The notes beneath the pieces were generated by a model, which saw only the letters and a list, made by a program, of their open reading frames with translations, was not told the DNA's origin and ran no database searches. Positions 58,470-64,000 of a stretch of 64,000 nt of DNA are shown here, in pieces. Each line of letters begins with the position of its first letter. Position 1 is the first letter of the stretch. Source of the stretch: Pontiellaceae bacterium B12227. Its GTDB lineage: Bacteria; Verrucomicrobiota; Kiritimatiellia; Kiritimatiellales; Pontiellaceae. Made by a program: the position numbers and the translations under genes. The DNA is taken from the NCBI GenBank assembly GCA_029432775.1, contig JAROAZ010000014.1, positions 1 to 64,000 on the forward strand, in the 5' to 3' direction.

Positions 58470-58724
58470 ATGGCTCATAAAAAAGGACAAGGTTCATCCA
58501 GCAACGGTCGCGATTCTAATGCACAGCGTCGCGGTGTTAAGCGTTTCGGTGGACAGAAAGTAACTTCAGGCACAATTCTCGTGCGTCAGCTCGGAACCAA
58601 GTTTCACCCCGGTGATAACGTAGGTTGCGGCAAGGACTACACGCTCTTCGCGCTGAAAGACGGCATTGTTGAATTCAACAAGCGTCAGCGCAAAGTTCAC
58701 ATTCGTGAAGAAGTGACTGCTTAG
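58470..58724 (+). CDS. rpmA: 50S ribosomal protein bL27
   Basis: 84 residues. [29 protein letters not shown] starts with the peptidyl-transferase-reaching tail (no N-terminal extension as in Firmicutes), then [35 protein letters not shown]. Terminator follows. Confidence 0.97.
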   Translation: MAHKKGQGSSSNGRDSNAQRRGVKRFGGQKVTSGTILVRQLGTKFHPGDNVGCGKDYTLFALKDGIVEFNKRQRKVHIREEVTA

Positions 58725-58745
58725 TTTTTTCTAAGTCAGCTTGCA

Positions 58746-58777
58746 AAGGCGTCCTCGCACAGCGGGACGCCTTTTCT
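58746..58777 (+). terminator. Terminator of rplU-rpmA
   Basis: AAGGCGTCC / GGACGCCTT stem with a 10-base loop, then T-rich tail. Confidence 0.88.
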
Positions 58778-58831
58778 TTTGCCTATACGGCATGCTTGAA
58801 ACTTAAAACTTAAAACTCAACACTCTCTCTC

Positions 58832-59893
58832 ATGAAACACGTCGTATTTAAAGACCGCGTTAAACTCTACGCCCGCGCCGGAAACGGTGGAAGAGGTAGT
58901 GTATCCTTCCGTCGTGAAAAGGGCATTCCCAAGGGCGGCCCCGATGGTGGTGACGGCGGGCATGGCGGATCAGTCATCCTGCGGTGCGATGTGAATGAAG
59001 ATTCGCTGCTGCCGATTTACTATCAGCCGCATGTGAAAGCGCGGCATGCTGAAGGCGGGGCCGGGCAGAACAAGCATGGAGCCAATTCGGCGGACTGCAT
59101 CGTGAAGGTGGCCCCCGGTACGGTGGTCATTGATGCGGAGACCGAAGAGGTGGTTGGCGAGCTGACCAAAGACGGCGAAGAGCTGAAGATTTGCCAGGGC
59201 GGCCACGGCGGTCTGGGCAATGTACGCTTTAAAAGTTCCACCAATCAGGCGCCGCGGCAGTATTCCCCCGGCGTCGAGGGCGAAGAAAAGGTCTTCTGGC
59301 TCGAACTCAAGCTGATGGCCGATGTCGGTCTGGTGGGCTATCCCAATGCCGGTAAATCGACCCTGCTGAGCCGTCTTACGAATGCGCATCCTAAAATTGC
59401 CCCGTATCCCTTTACAACCATTAATCCGATTGTCGGAACCATGGAGTATCCCAATTTCAGTCGCCTGAAGTTTGCTGACATTCCCGGGCTGATTGAAGGC
59501 GCTCATGACGGCGTTGGGCTGGGGCACCAGTTCCTGCGGCACATCGAACGCTCGCGCTTTATTATTTTTGTGCTCGATATGGCCGGAACCGACGACCGGA
59601 ATCCGACCGACGACTTTATGCATCTGAAAGAAGAGCTTCGCCTCCATCTGGATGACCTGCAGTACACGCCCTATCTCGTGGTGGCCAATAAAATGGATTC
59701 ACCCGGAGCGGATGAAAAGCTCGCGGAATTCAAAACCCGCACCGACGAGAATATTCTGGAAATCTCGGCAGAACTCGGCGAAGGGCTCGAGCCGATCAAG
59801 GACTATCTCTACAAGCATTTCTTTGAAACCCGCAAAATCATTCAGGAAACGGCGGAGCTCGAAGCGGAGCTGGAGAATGCAGACGAGGATTGA
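58832..59893 (+). CDS. obgE: Obg family GTPase (ribosome assembly, stress)
   Basis: 353 residues. Glycine-rich Obg fold (KLYARAGNGGRGSVSFRREKGIPKGGPDGGDGGHGGSVILRC), then the GTPase domain: G1 LVGYPNAGKSTLLSRLTNA, G3 DIPGLIEGAHDGVGLGHQFLRHIER, G4 VVANKMDSP, G5 ISAELGEGL. Acts in large-subunit assembly. The rplU-rpmA-obgE order is widely conserved; here a terminator intervenes, so obgE may have its own promoter. Overlaps the next gene by 17 bp. Confidence 0.96.
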   Translation: MKHVVFKDRVKLYARAGNGGRGSVSFRREKGIPKGGPDGGDGGHGGSVILRCDVNEDSLLPIYYQPHVKARHAEGGAGQNKHGANSADCIVKVAPGTVVIDAETEEVVGELTKDGEELKICQGGHGGLGNVRFKSSTNQAPRQYSPGVEGEEKVFWLELKLMADVGLVGYPNAGKSTLLSRLTNAHPKIAPYPFTTINPIVGTMEYPNFSRLKFADIPGLIEGAHDGVGLGHQFLRHIERSRFIIFVLDMAGTDDRNPTDDFMHLKEELRLHLDDLQYTPYLVVANKMDSPGADEKLAEFKTRTDENILEISAELGEGLEPIKDYLYKHFFETRKIIQETAELEAELENADED

Positions 59894-61256
59894 TCTGAAT
59901 GCGGATCTTGGCGAGCTGGACGATGGCTTGCTCGATGCCGCGATCATGCCCTTTATTTCTTCCTGCAACATTGCCTGCGGCGCGCATGCCGGCAGTTTTG
60001 AAACCATGCGCCGGACGGTCTGTCTGGCGAAAGTGCATCGGGTGGCCATTGGCGCGCATCCCGGATATCCAGACCCTGAAAACTTCGGGCGCATCTCCAT
60101 GGAGTTCCAAACCGTGGAACTGTGCAGGCTGATCCGGAATCAGATCCTGCTGCTCAAGCAGATTGCAGAAGCCGAGGGCGTATCTCTTGCTCACGTCAAA
60201 CTCCATGGTGCGCTCTACAACGATCTGGCCTTCGACTACAACCGCTCGCTCGCCGTTGCCGAAACCATCGCCGCGATTAATCCCGAGCTTCGGTTTATCG
60301 TCTTCTCCGGTTCTGAAACCGCCCGTGCGGCCGAAGATGCCGGACTGGTTGCGGTTCATGAGGTCTTTGCCGACCGGGCATACACGGAAGACGGCAAGCT
60401 GAGGCCGCGCTCCGAGCCCGGCGCGGTGCTGCACCACGACGCCGACTGTCTGCAGCAGGCCGCACGTTTTCTGAGCGGAGCTTCGGGGTTCATCGCCGAT
60501 TCCATCTGTGTGCACGGCGATAATCCCTCGGCCATTGAATTTGTTTCCAAGCTTCGGAACTTTTTTGCCGATCGGAAAATCGAGGTGGAGCCCGCGGGCG
60601 ATTTAGTCCCTTCCTTCGAGCAGCTTGGCGAGAGTTCGTTGCTGGCTCAGCTCCCGCAGCGGATCTCAAAATCCACCCACCGGAAAATCCGGGCGCTGCA
60701 GCTTGCGCTCGAGGGCGCGGAAGGCATTACGGAAATGGTACCGTGTTACGCGGAGCTGAAGATTGATTTTGATCCGTCGGTGATTTCATTCAGCGATCTT
60801 AAGAATCGTATCCAAAGCGTGGAAATCAGTCTGGCTGATTTCCCGGAGCCAAGGGTGGTGGAAGTGCCGGTTCTATACGACGGAGAAGATCTGTCGCAGG
60901 TAGCAGAACACAATGGGCTCACGAAGGATGAGGTTATCGGACAGCACTGCGAACCGACCTATCTCATCTACATGCTCGGCTTTTCACCGGGCTTTGCCTA
61001 CATGGGCGGCTTGAATTCCAACCTGTCGACGCCCCGGCTGGAGACGCCGCGCACATCCGTTCCGGCCGGCGCCGTCGGTATTGCCGGCAATCAGACGGGG
61101 ATCTATCCGGTTGAATCGCCCGGCGGCTGGAACATCATCGGCCGCACGCCGCTGAAACTTTTTTACCCAACCTCCGAAGCCCCGTTCCTGTTTGAGCCCG
61201 GCGACGAGGTTCGGTTTTTTCCCATATCGGAGGAGGAATTCCATGCGCACGGTTGA
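59877..61256 (+). CDS. pxpAB: 5-oxoprolinase subunit A-B fusion (PxpA-PxpB)
   Basis: 459 residues from the ATG at 59877, the first Met before the PxpA signature TRIDLNADLGE. N-terminal PxpA (LamB/YcsF) domain, about 1-245: ISSCNIACGAHAGS, IGAHPGYPDPENFGR, LAHVKLHGALYNDLA, EVFADRAYTEDGKLRPRSEPGAVLHH. C-terminal PxpB (KipI-like) domain, about 262-459: MVPCYAELKIDFDP, TYLIYMLGFSPGFAYMGGL, TPRTSVPAGAVGIAGNQTGIYPVESPGGWNIIGRTPL. These are separate proteins in E. coli. With PxpC they cleave 5-oxoproline to glutamate with ATP. Overlaps obgE by 17 bp and pxpC by 14 bp. Confidence 0.93.
   Translation: MQTRIDLNADLGELDDGLLDAAIMPFISSCNIACGAHAGSFETMRRTVCLAKVHRVAIGAHPGYPDPENFGRISMEFQTVELCRLIRNQILLLKQIAEAEGVSLAHVKLHGALYNDLAFDYNRSLAVAETIAAINPELRFIVFSGSETARAAEDAGLVAVHEVFADRAYTEDGKLRPRSEPGAVLHHDADCLQQAARFLSGASGFIADSICVHGDNPSAIEFVSKLRNFFADRKIEVEPAGDLVPSFEQLGESSLLAQLPQRISKSTHRKIRALQLALEGAEGITEMVPCYAELKIDFDPSVISFSDLKNRIQSVEISLADFPEPRVVEVPVLYDGEDLSQVAEHNGLTKDEVIGQHCEPTYLIYMLGFSPGFAYMGGLNSNLSTPRLETPRTSVPAGAVGIAGNQTGIYPVESPGGWNIIGRTPLKLFYPTSEAPFLFEPGDEVRFFPISEEEFHAHG
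60105..60119. repeat. TTCCARNNNYTGGAA palindrome, in gene
   Basis: Perfect arms, centre AACCG (last centre base not a pyrimidine). In the pxpA part, read as FQTVE. A one-mismatch copy lies at 60810-60824 (IQSVE). Confidence 0.95.
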
Positions 61257-62094
61257 GGTCATTGAACCGGGCATGTACACCACGGTGCAGGATGCCGGCC
61301 GGGCCGGCTATCTGCGCTATGGCCTGCCGCCATCCGGGGCGATGGACCGGCGGGCGTTTGAAATCGCAAATGCATTGGTCGGCAACAGCCCGGAAGCGGC
61401 TGTGCTGGAATGCACCGGCACGATGCCGGTGCTGGAGTTCAGTCGCGCGGTCAGTGGAGCGGTGGTTTATGCCGACCATTTCCAGTTCCTGGAAGTTTCA
61501 GCAGGTGAGCGCAAAAAGTTCCAAACTCTGGAAACCGGCTATCGGGCCTACATTGCGGTTGCTGGTGGCTTTGATACTCCGCCGGTGATGGGCAGTCGCT
61601 CGACCTATGTGCCCGGCAAACTCGGCGGTTTTGAAGGGCGGCCCCTGAGGGCAGGGGATGTGCTTTCGCTCGCGAATGTAGACGGAGCTTCCAGCTCCGT
61701 TGAGAATGAGGGGGCAGCGTTTATCTCTTTGGCAAACGGAGCTGGAAGCTCCGTCTACGCTAGGGTCATCCCCGGGCCGGAGGCGGATTGGTTTGACTGC
61801 GGCGGGTTGAATACTTTTTTAACGGAAGCGTTTTATGTTTCTTCAAAGTCCGACCGCACCGGCATTCGGTTGGAAGGGGCACCGCTGTCGTTCCGCCATG
61901 AAGCGCAGCTGGTTTCGTCGGGCATCGCCATGGGCACCATTCAGGTTCCGCCGTCTGGCCAGCCGATAGTCATGATGGCTGACCATCCCACCACCGGCGG
62001 ATATCCAAGGATTGGAAACGTGGTGCGGGATGATCTGCCCATACTCGCCCAGCTCAGGCCGGGCGATGATGTGCGGTTTGTTGAGGCGGGGTAG
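61243..62094 (+). CDS. pxpC: 5-oxoprolinase subunit C (biotin-dependent carboxyltransferase family)
   Basis: 283 residues from the ATG at 61243 after GGAGGA. VEVIEPGMYTTVQDAGRAGYLRYGLPPSGAMDRRAFEIANALVGN, ARVIPGPEADWF, SSKSDRTGIRLEG and GIAMGTIQVPPSGQPIVMMADHPTTGGYPRIGNVVRDDLP are PxpC/AHS2 motifs. It works with the upstream fused subunit. An 81-bp palindromic element inside the gene adds 27 residues (about 146-172) just before the PGPE motif. Two perfect dispersed palindromes (61480, 61519) and one near-copy (62003) also lie in it. Confidence 0.93.
   Translation: MRTVEVIEPGMYTTVQDAGRAGYLRYGLPPSGAMDRRAFEIANALVGNSPEAAVLECTGTMPVLEFSRAVSGAVVYADHFQFLEVSAGERKKFQTLETGYRAYIAVAGGFDTPPVMGSRSTYVPGKLGGFEGRPLRAGDVLSLANVDGASSSVENEGAAFISLANGAGSSVYARVIPGPEADWFDCGGLNTFLTEAFYVSSKSDRTGIRLEGAPLSFRHEAQLVSSGIAMGTIQVPPSGQPIVMMADHPTTGGYPRIGNVVRDDLPILAQLRPGDDVRFVEAG
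61480..61494. repeat. TTCCARNNNYTGGAA palindrome, in gene
   Basis: Perfect arms, centre GTTCC. In pxpC, read as FQFLE. Confidence 0.95.
61519..61533. repeat. TTCCARNNNYTGGAA palindrome, in gene
   Basis: Perfect arms, centre AACTC. In pxpC, read as FQTLE, 39 bp after the previous copy. Confidence 0.95.
61678..61758. repeat. Perfect 24-nt inverted repeat inserted in pxpC
   Basis: Arms 61678-61701 and 61735-61758 are exact complements around a 33-bp loop. Each arm is itself palindromic (ACGGAGCT-TCC-AGCTCCGT). Total 81 bp = 27 codons, frame kept, giving a Gly/Ala/Ser-rich insert. REP-like mobile element. Confidence 0.92.
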
Positions 62095-62104
62095 GGGTTT
62101 TAAC

Positions 62105-63463
62105 CTACCGGTTCCGCCTTTGGCGCTGCGGCGCTGCGGCTGGATCGTACTCCTTATTTTCTTCCGGCAGCTGGGCGCCGGTTTCTTCGAGCCGTTGCTC
62201 CAGCTGTGCGACCATCTTTTTGAAGCGGCCGGCTTCTTCTGTTGAAAGATCCTTCGATTCGCCGATGCCGGTTTTCAGGTTGAAGAGCTGATCGGTGCCG
62301 GTGTCCCAGTTGCGAAGCAGTTTCCAGTCGTTGGAAATGAGGGCAGACTGCGGGACCTGCGGGCCCTGTCCGTAGTGGGGATAGTGGAAGAGGAGATCGT
62401 TGCGGCGTTTGAAGTCGCTTTCTTTACCGGTCAGCAGGGGGGCAAGATTTTCACCTTCGCCCGGTTTAATCTCTGTTCCGGCCCATGCAGCAAAGGTCGG
62501 GAGCAGGTCGGTTCCGGAAACCGCTTCGGTGCAGTAGCCGGTTTTGATGCCGGGGCCGGAGACGATGAAGGGAATGCGGATGCCGCCTTCAAAGAGCGTG
62601 CCTTTGCCGGCCTGAAGCGGAAGGTTGTTCGGCTTGCGGCGGTTGCCCTGTGCGCCGTTGTCGGACATGTAGACCACATAGGTGTTCCCGGCAATGTCCA
62701 GTTTTTCCAGGGCCTGGAAAATTTCATTCAGGCTTTCGTCGAGGTCCCAGGTCATTCCGGCATAGTCCGTTTCAACATGGATGCCGCCCGAGGGGAGCTT
62801 CTTGAATTTTTCCAGGCTTTCGGGGCGCGTCTGGATGGGGGTGTGGACAGCATAGTGCGAGAGCTGGAGATAGAACGGTTTTCCGGCCTTTACGCTTTTC
62901 TCCATGAACGCAATGCCGCGCTCGGTCAGGCTGAAGATTTCTTTCGGATCTTCGTCGGTTCCATTGTCGCGGTTTTCTGTTGAGCCGTCATGAAGATCAA
63001 AGCCATGATTGCCGGCGTGGTCGTCGCGGCCGATGTGCCATTTGCCGAGCAGGGCCGTGGCATAACCCTCGGCTTTCAGCAGTGTTCCAATGGTTGGAAG
63101 TTCGTCCGAGAGGCGGGTGGATGAACGGGGGGTGATTACCTGCCGAGAGCTGTCGGGCCGCCCGCCGCCGGGCGTCGTGATGTGTGTTTCCGCAGGGGTT
63201 TTCCCGGACAGTACCGCGGCGCGGCTGGGGGTGCACATCGGTCCCGGCGAATAGGCCTGTGAAAAGACCATGCCGTTGGCGGCCAGTTTTTCGAGGTTGG
63301 GCGTTTGGTGAAAGTCGCTTTTGGTTTCGGGATCGCCCTTGATCATTTCCACCGATGAGCCGGTCCACCCCATGTCGTCGGCGTAGATGAATACGATGTT
63401 GGGTTTGTCGGCGAATACGCATGACGCTGCCAGCAGGAGAGGGAGGGTCAGTTTATTAATCAT
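62105..63463 (-). CDS. Secreted arylsulfatase-type sulfatase
   Basis: 452 residues from the ATG at 63463; signal peptide MINKLTLPLLLAASCVFA. The sulfatase core starts KPNIVFIYADDMGW (metal Asp pair) and has the formylglycine site GPMCTPSRAAVLSGK (C-T-P-S-R, Cys type), then GYATALLGKWHIG and VVYMSDNGAQGN (metal DN). Removes sulfate esters, likely from polysaccharides, and needs a formylglycine-generating enzyme elsewhere. It contains three perfect dispersed palindromes, one in each reading frame (SNDWK, FQALE, PTIG). Convergent with pxpC. Confidence 0.93.
   Translation of the reverse strand: MINKLTLPLLLAASCVFADKPNIVFIYADDMGWTGSSVEMIKGDPETKSDFHQTPNLEKLAANGMVFSQAYSPGPMCTPSRAAVLSGKTPAETHITTPGGGRPDSSRQVITPRSSTRLSDELPTIGTLLKAEGYATALLGKWHIGRDDHAGNHGFDLHDGSTENRDNGTDEDPKEIFSLTERGIAFMEKSVKAGKPFYLQLSHYAVHTPIQTRPESLEKFKKLPSGGIHVETDYAGMTWDLDESLNEIFQALEKLDIAGNTYVVYMSDNGAQGNRRKPNNLPLQAGKGTLFEGGIRIPFIVSGPGIKTGYCTEAVSGTDLLPTFAAWAGTEIKPGEGENLAPLLTGKESDFKRRNDLLFHYPHYGQGPQVPQSALISNDWKLLRNWDTGTDQLFNLKTGIGESKDLSTEEAGRFKKMVAQLEQRLEETGAQLPEENKEYDPAAAPQRQRRNR
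62323..62337. repeat. TTCCARNNNYTGGAA palindrome, in gene
   Basis: Perfect arms, centre GTCGT. In the sulfatase gene, read as SNDWK. Confidence 0.95.
62705..62719. repeat. TTCCARNNNYTGGAA palindrome, in gene
   Basis: Perfect arms, centre GGGCC. In the sulfatase gene, read as FQALE. Confidence 0.95.
63085..63099. repeat. TTCCARNNNYTGGAA palindrome, in gene
   Basis: Perfect arms, centre ATGGT. In the sulfatase gene, read as PTIG. Confidence 0.95.
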
Positions 63464-63479
63464 GATTAGATCCGGTTGG

Positions 63480-64000
63480 TTAGTTGTTCGATATGCAATA
63501 GAGAGATTCGTTGGAGCGGAAAAACAGTTTCCCGCCGCTGATGGCTGCACTGGCGTTAAAGTCGCTTTGGTCGCCGCTGAACTGATTGTGTGCGAGCAGT
63601 TTAAATTCGGGGTTGGCAGCGATCACAAAGATGCCGTCTTTGCGACTTGGAACATACAGTTTTCCGTCTGCATAGGTGGCCGAAGCATACACCGGATTTC
63701 CGCCCCCGCTGACATCCAGCTTTTCTTTGTAGACGAGCTCACCGCTATTCGCCTTCTGACAATAGGCCACCCCTTTGTGGTCTACCCAGTAGAGGTATTC
63801 ATCGTGTTTGACCACGGAGGGAACATAGGAGGAGTCTCGGCTGGTCCAGAGGATGTGCGAGGCTGTGACATCGCCTTCGCCACCGGTACGGATGGCAACG
63901 GTCGTGATGCGGGGGTAGCCGCCCTGAACATAGACGATGTCATCAATGGCCAGCAGGCTGGGGGAGATGTTGCCCTTCTGTTCGGTTTGTACCCACCAGA
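63480..64000 (-). CDS. PQQ/BamB-like beta-propeller protein (truncated at the window edge)
   Basis: The frame is open from the stop at 63480 to the end of the window, so only the C-terminal 173 residues or so are seen. Repeats such as LLAIDDIVYVQGG, VVKHDEYLYWVDHKGVAYCQKANSGELVYKEKL and ATYADGKLYVPSRKDGIFVIAAN are PQQ-type propeller blades (WD-like, with GxLY/DGxVY). Such proteins often stand next to sulfatases in PVC genomes. It starts upstream of the sulfatase on the same strand, 16 bp apart, so the two are probably one operon. Confidence 0.8.
   Translation of the reverse strand, partial: WWVQTEQKGNISPSLLAIDDIVYVQGGYPRITTVAIRTGGEGDVTASHILWTSRDSSYVPSVVKHDEYLYWVDHKGVAYCQKANSGELVYKEKLDVSGGGNPVYASATYADGKLYVPSRKDGIFVIAANPEFKLLAHNQFSGDQSDFNASAAISGGKLFFRSNESLYCISNN

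Noticed and set aside
3315-63099. Dispersed palindrome as a CRISPR array
   Set aside because: Copies are kilobases apart with no regular spacers and no cas genes in view.
3315-63099. Dispersed palindrome as a simple terminator stem
   Set aside because: Arms of five to six bases around three to five are too short, U-runs are mostly absent, and most copies are inside genes.

Overview
The window looks like a chromosome segment of a Gram-negative bacterium of the PVC group, most likely Kiritimatiellota (Pontiella-like). That placement is inferred from gene style, not from a marker search: a eukaryote/plant-type HisA, a planctomycete-style kinase plus ECF sigma pair, large type V autotransporters with T5SS/PEP-CTERM-type repeats, a class I fumarase, a class 1B PyrD/PyrK pair and a formylglycine sulfatase. 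No phage, insertion sequence, transposase or CRISPR array was seen. Housekeeping genes lie on both strands.

Layout. 1-3.3 kb: end of a type IV pilus/type II secretion operon (repeat protein, PilP/GspC-like protein, secretin). 3.4-6.7 kb: a two-gene operon for an atypical Ser/Thr kinase and an ECF-type sigma factor, flanked on both sides by two related, terminator-ended RNA candidates of about 110 nt. 6.8-12.9 kb: an outer-membrane porin, a YgbA-family protein, and a minus-strand operon pyrK-pyrD-membrane protein-two degenerate aspartyl-protease paralogues. 12.9-19.8 kb: two divergent autotransporters. 20-23.4 kb: lepA, lepB, rpsT. 24.4-30.3 kb: ovothiol genes ovoA-ovoB, photolyase and a renalase-like flavoenzyme. 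30.2-37.6 kb: HEAT and PDZ proteins, a prepilin, a glycosyltransferase, fumarase, a DUF481 barrel, a cupin and HisA. 37.8-47.4 kb: metG, a barrel protein, Lrp plus aminotransferase, an AddB-like nuclease and a beta-CASP nuclease. 47.4-54.6 kb: carotenoid genes in two minus-strand runs. 54.7-57.9 kb: hcp with an FNR/HcpR-type promoter, tRNA-Phe, tRNA-Ala and a thioredoxin lipoprotein. 58-62 kb: rplU-rpmA, obgE, a pxpA-pxpB fusion and pxpC. 62.1-64 kb: a sulfatase and a truncated beta-propeller protein.

Two signals are not explained by ordinary annotation. First, a 15-nt degenerate palindrome, TTCCARNNNYTGGAA, occurs 32 times with perfect arms (about 0.06 expected by chance) and at least 12 more times with one arm mismatch. 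It sits in genes and between genes. In genes it is read in all three frames and leaves recurring peptides (FQxLE, SNxWK/N, PxIG). Between genes it often follows a stop codon directly. The carotenoid block has no perfect copy. Second, the two RNA candidates flanking the kinase/sigma operon share a 5' end, an apical loop and a terminator design, while their stems differ in sequence but still pair.

Stress defence recurs: ovothiol, photolyase, carotenoids, Hcp and YgbA all point to light, oxidative or nitrosative stress in an organism that copes with low oxygen. Starts were chosen by ribosome-binding site and family alignment from memory. No database search was possible.
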